Made by a program: the position numbers and the translations under genes | Assembly: GCA_001898145.1 (NCBI GenBank) | Contig: MKSR01000008.1 | Coordinates: 310,001 to 374,000, forward strand | DNA: 64,000 nucleotides | From: Dyadobacter sp. 50-39 | Lineage (GTDB): Bacteria; Bacteroidota; Bacteroidia; Cytophagales; Spirosomataceae | Reading direction: 5' to 3' | The notes under the pieces: model-generated | What the model was told of the DNA's origin: nothing | Seen by the model: only the letters and a program-made list of their open reading frames with translations | The model's database searches: none | In this document: in pieces, positions 7,720 to 17,440 of the stretch | How the letters are laid out: every line of letters begins with the position of its first letter | How positions within the stretch are numbered: the first letter of the stretch is position 1

Positions 7720-7785
7720 TAAATATTACATTAAAATTTGCTTAGAGAAAACTCGTACCTTGCGGGTAACAAATGGCCCTGAACC

Positions 7786-9279
7786 ATGACAAAGCCTATC
7801 ATTCTGCCACTATTTTTCCTGTTCATCACCTTGATCACCGTTGATTCCCAGGCACAAGCACAAGCGCTTGCCGACCGCCTTTTCAAAATTCACGATACCT
7901 ACCGCGAGAGCTCCCTTACCCAGCGCCGTTTCAAACAAAAAGACATTCTCCCGCTGATTGCCCGGCGGCAGGGAAATGCGATGTACCAGATCGAAAAGGT
8001 GGGAGAATCCTTTGAAGGCCGGACGATTCAGATGATCAAAATCGGGAATGGGAAGAAGAAGGTGCTGCTATGGACGCAAATGCACGGAGATGAACCTACC
8101 GCCACGATGGCAAGCTTCGATATTTTCAATTTCCTGGAAGGTAAAAACGATGGTTTCGACGATCTCCGCAAGAAGCTGCTCGATAATACTACATTGTATT
8201 TCGTGCCGATGCTCAACCCCGACGGGGCAGAACGCTACCAGCGCCGGACCATGCAGGGCATCGATATGAACCGCGACGCCGCAGCCCGCCAGACACCCGA
8301 GGCGCAGATTCTCAAAGGCCTGGTGGACCGCCTGAAACCCGACTACGGTTTCAACCTCCACGACCAAAGCCCGCGCTACTCGGCCGGCCGCAGCCCTAAG
8401 GTGGCGACGATATCCTTCCTGGCGACTTCCTATGACTACGAACTGTCGATTAACGACGTGCGCGAGCGCTCGATGCAGCTGATCGTGGGCATGAACAAGG
8501 TCCTCCAAAAGTACATCCCGGGCCAGGTAGCCCGCTATGCCGACGACCACGAGCCGCGCGGGTTCGGGGATAACGTGCAAAAATGGGGTACCACATTGGT
8601 ATTGATCGAGTCGGGGGGCTATGTAGGCGACCCTGAGAAACAATACATCCGTCAGCTCAACTTTATGGCCATTTTGTCTGCATTGGATAAAATTTCAGAC
8701 AATTCATTGACCAAGGAGAAACGGGACGAATATTACAACATCCCCGAAAACGGTCGCTGGGTGTACGACCTCGTGGTGCGCAATGCTACCGTGCGGCAAT
8801 CCGGCAAATCATTCACAGCGGACCTCGGGATAAATCGTAATGAGGTTAGCTATTCCAATGCCACCAAGTTTTTCTATTACAGCAAGGTGGAGGACTTCGG
8901 AGACCTGCATCCGCAATACGGCAGCCAGGAACTCGACGCCACGGGCCTCACCATCGAAAAAGGGAAAATATACCCGACAGCATATAAGAATGTGAGCGAG
9001 ATCAGCAAGCTGAATGCCCTGAACCTGCTCCGGGAAGGCTACACGTACGTACGCCTCGCGCCCGACGCCAGCACACGTGCGCTAGGCCTGTATTTCACCA
9101 CCACCCCGCTGCATATCCTGCGAAGCGGGCAGGCAGCGCCGTCCGGCACGCCCGGCCTGGGCGCTACCGCCACGTTCATTCTCAAAAAGGCCGGAAAGGT
9201 GAAATATGCCGTCATCAACGGTTTCGTGCATGATTTGGACGACTTCAATGCCGAAAAAGGACAAGGAATTGTGGAATAA
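7786..9279 (+). CDS. Secreted M14 family zinc carboxypeptidase-like protein
   Basis: A 497-residue exported peptidase. A signal peptide (about 1-23, ending DSQAQA) is followed by the M14 domain at about 40-300. Zinc ligands are seen in TQMHGDEPT (His100, Glu103) and NLHDQ (His192). The family motifs NPDGAERYQR and MNRDAA are present, and LIESGG near residue 275 carries the likely catalytic Glu. The remaining 180 residues form a C-terminal beta-rich domain typical of Cytophagales members. The gene is divergent from the his operon and 113 bp before a TonB receptor gene. It probably trims periplasmic or extracellular peptides; the substrate is unknown. Confidence 0.9.
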   Translation: MTKPIILPLFFLFITLITVDSQAQAQALADRLFKIHDTYRESSLTQRRFKQKDILPLIARRQGNAMYQIEKVGESFEGRTIQMIKIGNGKKKVLLWTQMHGDEPTATMASFDIFNFLEGKNDGFDDLRKKLLDNTTLYFVPMLNPDGAERYQRRTMQGIDMNRDAAARQTPEAQILKGLVDRLKPDYGFNLHDQSPRYSAGRSPKVATISFLATSYDYELSINDVRERSMQLIVGMNKVLQKYIPGQVARYADDHEPRGFGDNVQKWGTTLVLIESGGYVGDPEKQYIRQLNFMAILSALDKISDNSLTKEKRDEYYNIPENGRWVYDLVVRNATVRQSGKSFTADLGINRNEVSYSNATKFFYYSKVEDFGDLHPQYGSQELDATGLTIEKGKIYPTAYKNVSEISKLNALNLLREGYTYVRLAPDASTRALGLYFTTTPLHILRSGQAAPSGTPGLGATATFILKKAGKVKYAVINGFVHDLDDFNAEKGQGIVE

Positions 9280-9341
9280 GTCGCTGATTTTTAAGGAAAA
9301 ATACAATTTCGAAATAATTGACGCGTAACATAGGGTTAACA

Positions 9342-9369
9342 TTGAGGTAATATTGGCGATCTACTTTTG
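9342..9369 (+). promoter_or_regulatory. Promoter of the TonB receptor gene (TTG-N17-TACTTTTG)
   Basis: TTG at 9342-9344 and TACTTTTG at 9362-9369 match the Bacteroidota -33/-7 consensus with 17 bp spacing, 23 bp before the ATG. An imperfect dyad TGTCGAAA/TTTGACA follows the -7 box. Confidence 0.6.
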
Positions 9370-9392
9370 TGTCGAAAATTTGACACCTTAAG

Positions 9393-12275
9393 ATGAAAAC
9401 CAAACTTCTTGCATTACTGTTTACCCTCGCCGCCGTCGTCACGGCATTTGCAGATCCGGGCTCGATACGCGGCTCGATCAAAGACGCGAAAACCAAAGAG
9501 GCACTGATCGGAGCCTCCGTTCTCATAGAAGGCACACAAATAGGTGCTGCCGCCGATGTCGACGGGAACTTTGTACTGAACAATGTTCCTGTCGGCACCC
9601 ACAAAATCATCATCTCCTTCGTTTCGTACCAAACCAAAGAAATCCCGAATGTCCGCGTGGAATCCGGCAACATTACGGTGATCGATACCGAGCTGGACGA
9701 AGAAGGCAAAGCCTTGCAGGAAGTTGTGGTTCGCGGCAACCGCGCTACCAACACCGAAGTTGCGGTGATCAGCGAAATCAAGCAGCTCAAACCTATTGCC
9801 GTCGGTATTTCGGCTGCACAAATTCAGAAGTCGCAGGACCGTGACGCTGCTGCCGCTATACGCCGGGTGCCGGGTATCAGCATCGTCGACAACCGCTTCG
9901 TGATGATCCGCGGCCTGGGCTCGCGCTACAATGCGGTGCTGATCAACGACGTGATCACCCCTTCCACCGAAGTAGATACCCGCTCTTTCTCATTTGACCT
10001 TATCCCCAGCAATATCATCGACCGGATGATCGTCTACAAATCCGGTTCAGCCGAATCTCCGGGCGACTTCGCCGGTGGTGTGATCAAGATTTATACCAAA
10101 CGCCGTCCTGATCAGAACTTCACCGACGGAGCCTTTACGGTAGGTTACCGTGCCAATACTACCTTCCAGAACGTTCAGTCGCATTCGCGCAGCGGCGCCA
10201 ATTTCCTTGGCCTGTGGGGCGCCGACCAGACGCTTTCCAGCGCATTCCCCAAACGCTCGGCAGATTTCAACACCCTCAGCGCTGCCGACCGGGCCGCTTA
10301 CGGACGCATCCTGCCTAATAGCTGGGCACTGAAAAACGTGAACGTTTCGCCTGACCTACGCCTTGCATTCAACCTCGGCCGCCGTTTCGACATCGGCAAT
10401 GTGGATGTGAGCAACATCACGAACATCAACTATTCGATGACCAACCAGGTTTCGAACATCGATCTAAAACTGTACCAGAATGGATTGAATGCGAATGATG
10501 TTTTCGAACAATACAAAGACTCCAATTACTCCCGCCAGACCCGTATCGGTGTGCTGCACAACTGGACGTTCCGCCTTTCCCCTGTGTTCAACCTGGAATG
10601 GAAGACTTTGTTCAACCAAATGGGTAACACCGAGACCGTTGCCCGTGTCGGCCAGCGTGTAATAGACGGTTACGATGTTAAAAACTACTCTCAGCGTTTT
10701 GAAAACCGCAGTATTGTGACAACCCAGGTTTCGGGTGACCACAAAATCGGCGACCTGACGAAATTGAACTGGATTACCGGCTTCGGCTATACCGGCCGCT
10801 GGGAGCCGGACTGGAAAAGGATCCGTTTCCAACGCCCGACAGCCGATGCAGGCAGCGAGGCTACGCCTTACCAGGCAGTGGCGCCGATTGACCCTAACCC
10901 GATCGACCTCGGACGTTTTTACTCCAAACTGCACGAACGCGTCGTGACACTGGCTGTGAACGGCGAGCACGCATTCGGCAACCCGGTTGACCGCGAACCT
11001 AACAAGATCCGCTTCGGGGTATACGGTGAGCGGAAAGACCGCGATTATTCAGCCCGCTTTTATGGGTATACCAATGTAGGCAATGCTTCTGAAATCCTGC
11101 GTGGCGACATCGGCTCGATTTTCACTCCTCAAAATGTTACCGGCGTGGATGGTGGCCTGACCATTAAAGACGGCACCAAAGACCTGGATTCTTACAACGG
11201 TATCAACAATTACTATGCAGCTTACCTGAGCGGCGATGTGAATTTCGGTTCCAAAGCCATCCTGACCCTCGGTTTCCGTGGCGAATACAACAACCAGCAG
11301 CTGCATTCAACGATCGTTAACGAGCGGAAAGAGCTTGTAAACAACATTGTGTTCATCCCGCTCCCATCCCTGAACTTTACTTACAAGGTAGGCGAGAAGC
11401 AGAACTTGCGTCTGGCTTATTCTTCAACCCTTAACCGTGCCGAATTCCGTGAAATGGCACCGTTTACCTACTTCGATTTCAACCTCCTGGCTGACATCCG
11501 TGGTAACACTGCGCTGAAAACCGCGAAAATCCAGAACATCGATGCAAAATGGGAGTTTTACCCGACTACCAACGAGCTGATCTCGGTGACCGGTTTCTAC
11601 AAGCACTTCAAAAACCCGATCGAAACATTCCTGATCCCGACCGGCAATGGCCTGGCCTACACATTCATCAACGCAGGCTCGGCACAGAGCTACGGGGTTG
11701 AAGCGGAAATCCGCAAGGGCTTTGCACAGTCTACAAACCGCTTTTTCCAGAACCTGACATTGGTGGCGAATGCATCGCTGATCAAAAGCAGCGTAAACCT
11801 CGGACAAACGGTGGAAGGGCCGGATTTGAGCGGCGCCATCCAGAAATACGACCTCACCGGCATTACCGACAGCAAACGTCCGATGGCCAACCAGTCGCCT
11901 TACCTCGTGAATGCGGGCGTTTATTACGCCGAACCAAGCGGCTGGCAATGGAACGTGCTTTACAATGTGTTCGGACAAAGAATCTTCGCGGTGGGTAATG
12001 TCGACAACCCGACGGTGTACGAAATGCCCCGCAACGTGATCGACCTGAACATCAGCAAGAAATTCAAAAACAACCTCGAACTGCGCCTGGGTATCCAGGA
12101 CCTGCTGAACCAGCCGGTACGTTTCTCGCAGGATTTCAACCACGACGGAAAGATCGGCAGCGACGTAACGACAAAAGGACCGAATGCTGACCAGGATATC
12201 CGCAAGTTCAGACGCGGCAGCTACTTCACCCTGACCGCCGCCTACAATTTCGGAAGAAGGACAGTCATACCATAA
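9393..12275 (+). CDS. TonB-dependent receptor with N-terminal carboxypeptidase-like regulatory domain
   Basis: A 960-residue outer-membrane transporter. After a signal peptide (about 1-20) comes a carboxypeptidase-D-like beta-sandwich (about 23-110: IRGSIKDAKTKEALIGASVL...DGNFVLNNVPVGTHKI). The plug domain starts near 140 (RDAAAAIRRVPGISIVDNRFV, IRGLGSRYNAVLINDV), and a 22-strand-type barrel runs to the end, closing with YFTLTAAYNFGRR. It is followed after 89 bp by a lipoprotein with a TIG domain and beta-helix, a pairing that may form a receptor/surface-binding system. The substrate cannot be read; there is no SusD gene, so it is not a standard glycan PUL. Confidence 0.92.
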   Translation: MKTKLLALLFTLAAVVTAFADPGSIRGSIKDAKTKEALIGASVLIEGTQIGAAADVDGNFVLNNVPVGTHKIIISFVSYQTKEIPNVRVESGNITVIDTELDEEGKALQEVVVRGNRATNTEVAVISEIKQLKPIAVGISAAQIQKSQDRDAAAAIRRVPGISIVDNRFVMIRGLGSRYNAVLINDVITPSTEVDTRSFSFDLIPSNIIDRMIVYKSGSAESPGDFAGGVIKIYTKRRPDQNFTDGAFTVGYRANTTFQNVQSHSRSGANFLGLWGADQTLSSAFPKRSADFNTLSAADRAAYGRILPNSWALKNVNVSPDLRLAFNLGRRFDIGNVDVSNITNINYSMTNQVSNIDLKLYQNGLNANDVFEQYKDSNYSRQTRIGVLHNWTFRLSPVFNLEWKTLFNQMGNTETVARVGQRVIDGYDVKNYSQRFENRSIVTTQVSGDHKIGDLTKLNWITGFGYTGRWEPDWKRIRFQRPTADAGSEATPYQAVAPIDPNPIDLGRFYSKLHERVVTLAVNGEHAFGNPVDREPNKIRFGVYGERKDRDYSARFYGYTNVGNASEILRGDIGSIFTPQNVTGVDGGLTIKDGTKDLDSYNGINNYYAAYLSGDVNFGSKAILTLGFRGEYNNQQLHSTIVNERKELVNNIVFIPLPSLNFTYKVGEKQNLRLAYSSTLNRAEFREMAPFTYFDFNLLADIRGNTALKTAKIQNIDAKWEFYPTTNELISVTGFYKHFKNPIETFLIPTGNGLAYTFINAGSAQSYGVEAEIRKGFAQSTNRFFQNLTLVANASLIKSSVNLGQTVEGPDLSGAIQKYDLTGITDSKRPMANQSPYLVNAGVYYAEPSGWQWNVLYNVFGQRIFAVGNVDNPTVYEMPRNVIDLNISKKFKNNLELRLGIQDLLNQPVRFSQDFNHDGKIGSDVTTKGPNADQDIRKFRRGSYFTLTAAYNFGRRTVIP

Positions 12276-12364
12276 TTCAATCAGTACCAGCAACGGCGAG
12301 CGCCGGAGTAATATCAGTCCAAGTCAGTAAAACCATCCAATTTGTAAACAAACTTGAGTTCACT

Positions 12365-14035
12365 ATGATTAGCTTAAAAAACAAACTGTATTCATTACTC
12401 CTTCTGACAGGCTTGGTTGCAGGCTTGACGGCTTGCGACAATGATGACGAGCCGGACACCACGCCGCAACCTGTATTGGCGGTTACGGCTATCGCTCCTG
12501 CATCCGGTCCTGTTGGTACCAAAGTAACGATTACAGGTACGAAGTTCGACCCGACTCCTGCTAACAACACCGTATTGTTCAACACGACTCAGGCTACGGT
12601 GACTGCTGCTACTGCTACTTCATTGGAAGTTACCGTGCCAGCTGGTGCAACGAGCGGTGTGATCTCGGTAACAGTAGGCGGTGCAACTGTAAAAAGCAGC
12701 ACAAGCTTCACTATCTCGGATCGTGCTCCCGTGGAAATAACAGGCGAAATCAAAGCCAACACTACCTGGACCAAAGACAAAGTTTACCTTTTGAAAGGCT
12801 TTGTTTATGTAACAGCAGGCAATACCCTGACTATCGAAAAAGGAACGATCATCAAAGGTGCCGGTAAAGATGCAGATCCTACTGCTTCCGGAAAAGGTGG
12901 TGCGCTCATCATTGAAGCTGGCGCGAAACTGGTAGCGATCGGTACTGCCGAAGAGCCTATCGTGTTCACTTCTGCCAACGATCCAGGCAAACGCAGCTAC
13001 GGTGACTGGGGTGGTGTTGTATTGATCGGCAAGGCCCCTAACAACCGCCCGGGTTCAACTGCATTCGAAGGCGGTATCCGCGGAACTATCGGAACAGGCA
13101 CAGCTGCTGACGACAATTCAGGAACATTGCAATATGTACGTATCGAATTCGGTGGTATCGCATTGAGTTCTACTGCCAACAGCGAAATCAATGGTTTGAC
13201 ACTTTATTCAGTAGGTTCAGGCACGACGATCGACCACGTACAGGTTTCTTACTCGGGTGATGACTCATACGAATGGTTCGGTGGAACTGTAAATGCTAAA
13301 AACCTGATCGCATTCCGTGGCTTTGACGATGATTTCGATACTGACTGGGGTTTCACAGGAAAAGTTCAGTACGCCGTTTCACTGCGTGACCCTGAATATG
13401 CGGATCAATCTGCATCGAACGGTTTCGAATCGGACAACTTCAACTCGGGTGAGCCTGCAACAGGCCCTAACAACGGTCTGCCATTGACAGAGCCTACTTT
13501 CGCTAACGTTTCACATTTCGTAACTGCCGGAACTCCTTCCACCGCTACCATTAAAGGAAGCGGCGGCTACCAGTCGGCCATGCACTTGCGCAGAAACACG
13601 GCGATCAGCATCCTTAACTCGGTATTCGTAGGATCTCCGGAAGGTCTTCGCCTGGACGGAACTGCAACCGGAACATGGAAAAACGCACAGGATGGCAAAC
13701 TTGACCTGAGAGGTATCGTATTGTCGAACAACCTGACTGCGGTTCTGGGCAAAGGGGAAATTACCAACGATCAGGCTACTACCTACTTCAACACCGCAGC
13801 CCGTAAAAATGAAACGAAGGACCTGGCTTCCCTGCAACTGAACAGCGCGAATTTCAGCCTTACAGCTCCAAACTTCCTGCCACAGTCTACTTCCCCTCTT
13901 TTGACTGGTGCTACCTGGGAAGGCAAAGGTGCCGATTCATTCTTCACAAAAGAACTTTTCAGAGGTGCTTTCGGAACAACAGACTGGACCAAAGGATGGG
14001 CCAACTGGGATCCGCAGAACACTATCTACAAATAA
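12365..14035 (+). CDS. IPT/TIG-domain lipoprotein with right-handed beta-helix
   Basis: A 556-residue lipoprotein. The signal sequence ends in a lipobox (GLTAC, Cys24) followed by an acidic DNDDEPD stretch that fits surface export in Bacteroidota. Residues about 40-118 form an IPT/TIG immunoglobulin-like domain (VTAIAPASGPVGTKVTITGTKFD). The rest has repeated short beta strands (TLTIEKGTIIKG, ALIIEAGAKLVAIG, IVFTSANDPGKRS), consistent with a beta-helix. It lies downstream of the TonB receptor and ends at a strong terminator. A role in binding the receptor's ligand is inferred from the pairing only. Confidence 0.85.
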   Translation: MISLKNKLYSLLLLTGLVAGLTACDNDDEPDTTPQPVLAVTAIAPASGPVGTKVTITGTKFDPTPANNTVLFNTTQATVTAATATSLEVTVPAGATSGVISVTVGGATVKSSTSFTISDRAPVEITGEIKANTTWTKDKVYLLKGFVYVTAGNTLTIEKGTIIKGAGKDADPTASGKGGALIIEAGAKLVAIGTAEEPIVFTSANDPGKRSYGDWGGVVLIGKAPNNRPGSTAFEGGIRGTIGTGTAADDNSGTLQYVRIEFGGIALSSTANSEINGLTLYSVGSGTTIDHVQVSYSGDDSYEWFGGTVNAKNLIAFRGFDDDFDTDWGFTGKVQYAVSLRDPEYADQSASNGFESDNFNSGEPATGPNNGLPLTEPTFANVSHFVTAGTPSTATIKGSGGYQSAMHLRRNTAISILNSVFVGSPEGLRLDGTATGTWKNAQDGKLDLRGIVLSNNLTAVLGKGEITNDQATTYFNTAARKNETKDLASLQLNSANFSLTAPNFLPQSTSPLLTGATWEGKGADSFFTKELFRGAFGTTDWTKGWANWDPQNTIYK

Positions 14036-14077
14036 CGATTTTCAAAATCTTATATAATTGGTGTCAGAATTTGGAAA

Positions 14078-14106
14078 GGCCGGGAGCAGATGCTTCCGGT
14101 CTTTTT
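14078..14106 (+). terminator. Intrinsic terminator after the receptor/lipoprotein pair
   Basis: GGCCGGGAGC / GCTTCCGGTC form a 10-bp stem (with two G-T pairs) around AGAT, followed by TTTTTC. Confidence 0.85.
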
Positions 14107-14234
14107 CTTATATGCCCCTCACAGCATTTTCACCATAATGTTGGTTTCCACCACCGAAAGAAATATCTTCGGGTTTACCTATTTTGTCTTGACAATTAAT
14201 TATCGGGACTTGTCCTTTTCCTAACCCCGTTTCA

Positions 14235-14861
14235 ATGTCCGAGTTTCAGGCTTATCTTCAATTAGGATTCAGCCATATCACTGATTCCAACGGCTATGAT
14301 CATATTCTTTTCATCATGGCCATATGTTCCGTCTATACGCTGGTGGACTGGCAAAAAGTAGTGGTGCTGGTGACCGCATTTACGGCGGGGCATTCCATTA
14401 CGCTCGCGTTGGCCACATTGGGTTATGTCAATGTCAACCCGGACGTGATAGAGCTGCTGATCCCGGTTACCATTGTCATTACCGCTTTTCTCAACTTTTT
14501 TTACAAAGTCCCTAAGACTGCCTTTGCGTCCAAAGAGAAGGTGCAGGCATTCAGGTACCCGCTTGCGCTGGGCTTCGGTCTGATCCACGGGCTGGGTTTT
14601 TCCAACTATCTGAGAACATTGCTGGGCAAGGAAGCCTCTATCTTCACCCCTTTGCTCGGATTCAATGTCGGGCTGGAACTGGGGCAGCTCATTATTGTCT
14701 TTATTATCTTACTCATTGCGTTTGTAATGATAGAATTGCTGCGCGTACAGAAATTGAGCTGGATTCAGATACTTTCCGGTATTATTTTTGGCATGGCGCT
14801 CTCGCTGATCCTCAACAACGAACTTTTCCGCACACTCGCAGGCTCGCCTGCGGATTCATGA
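14235..14861 (+). CDS. HupE/UreJ family membrane protein
   Basis: A 208-residue polytopic protein with six or so membrane segments. The family features are SNGYDHILFIMAI near residue 20 and TAFTAGHSITLALATLG near 47, with conserved His residues, then GFGLIHGLGFSNYLR and FNVGLELGQL. The family includes nickel permease-like hydrogenase/urease accessory proteins and many stand-alone members of unknown substrate. There is no hydrogenase or urease gene here. It lies 28 bp before an M1 aminopeptidase gene, so co-transcription is likely, but the functional link is unclear. Confidence 0.88.
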   Translation: MSEFQAYLQLGFSHITDSNGYDHILFIMAICSVYTLVDWQKVVVLVTAFTAGHSITLALATLGYVNVNPDVIELLIPVTIVITAFLNFFYKVPKTAFASKEKVQAFRYPLALGFGLIHGLGFSNYLRTLLGKEASIFTPLLGFNVGLELGQLIIVFIILLIAFVMIELLRVQKLSWIQILSGIIFGMALSLILNNELFRTLAGSPADS

Positions 14862-14889
14862 AAACCAAACTATTTATGACCTACCAATT

Positions 14890-17271
14890 ATGAAAAAAAC
14901 GCTGCTCCCGTTACTTATGCTGCTCGTGTCAATCGGCACCAGGGCACAGCAGCTCCCCACTTCCCCCAACTACCAGGCTAACGACCGTTTTGAGCAACTG
15001 GGCACTACATTGCCCACGCCCAATACTTACCGGACGGCCTCCGGCGCGCCGGGCAAGGAGTACTGGCAACAACGGGCCGATTACGACATCAAGGCCGAAC
15101 TCGACGACGATAACCGTCGCATTATCGGTACCGAGACCATCACATTTTACAATCAGTCGCCGGATGACCTGAAATACATCTGGATGCAGCTGGACCAGAA
15201 CCTTTTCAAGAACGACGGCATCGCCGCCCGGTCGCGTACCGGCACCGTCAATGAGAAGGGCATGACCACGACCCAGTTGCAAGACCTTAACAGTGCCCGC
15301 GGCGCAACGCTCGACCCGAAAATCAAATATGGCTACAATATCACGGCTGTAAAAGACAAATCGGGGAAGGCACTGCCCTACACGATCAATGGAACGATGA
15401 TGCGCATCGATCTTCCGGTGGTGATGAAAACCGGTGCTGCATTCGTGTTCAGCGTGGATTGGAATTACAATATCACCGAATACTATGGCCGCAGCGGCTA
15501 CGAGTATTTCCCGAAAGACGGTAATGCCAACTACTTCATCGCGCACTGGTTCCCGCGCATGGCCCCCTACGACGATGTGAACGGCTGGAATCACAAGCAA
15601 TTCCTCGGCCAGGGTGAGTTTGCATTGATTTTCGGCAACTACAAAGTGGCCATTACCGTCCCTGCCGACCACGTGGTGGCAGCGAGCGGCGAATGCCAGA
15701 ACTACGCGCAGGTGTTGACCGCCGCGCAAAAGCAGCGCCTCAAACAAGCCGAAACTTCCAAAACCCCGGTGATGATCGTGACGCAGGCCGAAGCGGAAAA
15801 GGCGGAAAAACGCGAGAATAAAAATCCGGGGAAGAAAACATGGATCTACAAAGCGGATAATGTCCGCGACTTCGCATTTGCCAGCAGCCGGAAATTTATC
15901 TGGGATGCCATGCAGAGCGATGTGTACAAAAGCGGCCGCAAGATCTGGTGTATGTCGGTGTATCCCAAAGAGGGAAACCCGCTATGGGAGCAGTACTCGA
16001 CCCGCGCCGTAGCCCACACATTGAAATCCTACGGTGCACGCACATTTGAATATCCTTATCCTGTGGCTATCTCTTGCCATTCGGTAGCCGGCGGCGGAAT
16101 GGAATACCCGATGATCAGCTTCAACGGCGGCCGCCCGGAAGAAGACGGCACCTACACCGAAGCAACGAAGTATGGCATGATCGGTGTGATTATCCACGAG
16201 GTTGGCCACAACTTCTTCCCGATGATCGTCAACTCCGACGAGCGCCAGTGGGCATGGATGGACGAAGGCCTGAACACATTCTGCCAGTATCTGGCCGAGA
16301 AGGAATGGGACTACAACTTCCCTACCCGCCGCGGAGAGCCGAATCAGATCACAGAATATATGTCGTCGGACAAATCGGTACTGAGCCCGATCATGGCTTC
16401 CGCTGAAAACGTCATCGGCCTGGGACCTAATGCCTACGGCAAACCTGCCACGGCGCTCAACATCCTGCGCGAAACCGTCATGGGCCGCGAGCTGTTCGAT
16501 CATGCATTTAAGGAATACGCCACACGCTGGCGCTTCAAAAGCCCTACCCCGGCCGATTTCTTCCGTACCATGGAAGACGCTTCCGGCGTAGATCTCGACT
16601 GGTTCTGGAAAGGCTGGTTCTACGGTACCGAGCCGGTGGATCAGGACCTGGTAACGGTCAATTGGTTCAGCATCGATACGCAAAACCCGGCTATTGAGAA
16701 GGAAATTGCCCGTAAGGAAGATGCCCGCAAGAAGACTACCATGAGCAAAATGCAGGACGCCAATACCAAGGGTGAAACCGTGGTGGCCCAGGATTCGACC
16801 ATGGCCGATTTCTATAACCGATATGATCCGTTCAAGGTTACCGAGGCCGACAAGCAGAGGTACGAGCAATACCTGGCGACATTGTCGGATAGCGAACGCG
16901 AGCTGATCCAGCAGAATACCAATTTTTACACTTTGTCCATCAAAAACAAAGGTGGTGTACCGATGCCGGTCATTGTAAAAATGGGCTTCGAGGACGGCAC
17001 GGACTCGGTAGCGGTTTACCCGGCCGAAATCTGGCGGTTCAACGATGTGCAGATCAACAAAGTGATCTCGACCAAGAAGAAAGTCGTGCAATGGACGCTT
17101 GACCCGTATCAGCAAATCGCCGATATTGATACGGAAAACAACTCGTTCCCGCGCATTGCGCAACCGACGCGTTTCCAGATCTTCAAACAGCAACAGCAGA
17201 AAAAAGCGCCTAACCCGATGCAAATGCAGGGTGCAGGCGGAGCGAAGATCAGTACCGATCCGAAGAATTAG
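14890..17271 (+). CDS. Secreted M1 family metallopeptidase (aminopeptidase N-like)
   Basis: A 793-residue exported peptidase. A signal peptide (about 1-19, ending TRAQQ) is followed by the M1 N-terminal beta domain. The catalytic domain has GGGMEYPMISF (the exopeptidase GxMEN-like motif) and the gluzincin site HEVGH (436-440) with the third zinc ligand Glu459 in MDEGLNTF, exactly 18 residues on. The C-terminal part is beta-rich and ends in a disordered Gln/Lys tail. A strong terminator follows 22 bp later. It probably cleaves N-terminal residues from peptides in the periplasm or outside. Confidence 0.93.
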   Translation: MKKTLLPLLMLLVSIGTRAQQLPTSPNYQANDRFEQLGTTLPTPNTYRTASGAPGKEYWQQRADYDIKAELDDDNRRIIGTETITFYNQSPDDLKYIWMQLDQNLFKNDGIAARSRTGTVNEKGMTTTQLQDLNSARGATLDPKIKYGYNITAVKDKSGKALPYTINGTMMRIDLPVVMKTGAAFVFSVDWNYNITEYYGRSGYEYFPKDGNANYFIAHWFPRMAPYDDVNGWNHKQFLGQGEFALIFGNYKVAITVPADHVVAASGECQNYAQVLTAAQKQRLKQAETSKTPVMIVTQAEAEKAEKRENKNPGKKTWIYKADNVRDFAFASSRKFIWDAMQSDVYKSGRKIWCMSVYPKEGNPLWEQYSTRAVAHTLKSYGARTFEYPYPVAISCHSVAGGGMEYPMISFNGGRPEEDGTYTEATKYGMIGVIIHEVGHNFFPMIVNSDERQWAWMDEGLNTFCQYLAEKEWDYNFPTRRGEPNQITEYMSSDKSVLSPIMASAENVIGLGPNAYGKPATALNILRETVMGRELFDHAFKEYATRWRFKSPTPADFFRTMEDASGVDLDWFWKGWFYGTEPVDQDLVTVNWFSIDTQNPAIEKEIARKEDARKKTTMSKMQDANTKGETVVAQDSTMADFYNRYDPFKVTEADKQRYEQYLATLSDSERELIQQNTNFYTLSIKNKGGVPMPVIVKMGFEDGTDSVAVYPAEIWRFNDVQINKVISTKKKVVQWTLDPYQQIADIDTENNSFPRIAQPTRFQIFKQQQQKKAPNPMQMQGAGGAKISTDPKN

Positions 17272-17292
17272 CGTTAATATGTGATAGTTCTC

Positions 17293-17327
17293 AAATCCCT
17301 CCCGAGGCTTTTCGGGAGGGATTTTTT
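17293..17327 (+). terminator. Intrinsic terminator after the M1 peptidase gene
   Basis: AAATCCCTCCCGA / TCGGGAGGGATTT form a 13-bp stem with loop GGCTTT, followed by further T residues. Because the stem ends in A and T runs, it could act on both strands. Confidence 0.92.
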
Positions 17328-17415
17328 ATGCAAATTCAAAATAGAAGCTATGTAATTTCAAAGTTTAGTCTATGTAATTTCAAAATAAAGTTCATGCAAT
17401 TTCAAAATAGAAGTA
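17328..17415 (+). repeat. Four tandem 22-bp direct repeats upstream of a DUF4143 ATPase gene
   Basis: Units start at 17328, 17350, 17372 and 17394, each 22 bp with the core ATGyAATTTCAAAATA. The last unit runs into the -7 box of the downstream gene. The 22-bp period is two helical turns, so a protein bound at each unit would sit on one face of the DNA. There are no spacers, so this is not a CRISPR array. It is an iteron-like operator array. Confidence 0.85.
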
Positions 17416-17440
17416 TCTTTGCATTGATAATAAGATACTT
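17411..17440 (+). promoter_or_regulatory. -7 box inside an inverted repeat before the DUF4143 ATPase gene
   Basis: AAGTATCTT (17411-17419) and AAGATACTT (17432-17440) are a 9-bp inverted repeat that ends immediately at the ATG. The left arm overlaps TATCTTTG (17414-17421), a good -7 box. The transcript would start inside the dyad, giving a very short leader. Confidence 0.65.

Noticed and set aside
15982-17223. A 413-codon minus-strand open frame
   Set aside because: Antisense to the M1 metallopeptidase; composition (His/Arg/Val-rich) is typical of a shadow frame.
17328-17415. Possible CRISPR array
   Set aside because: The 22-bp units are tandem with no spacers, only four copies, no leader and no cas genes nearby; an operator array fits better.
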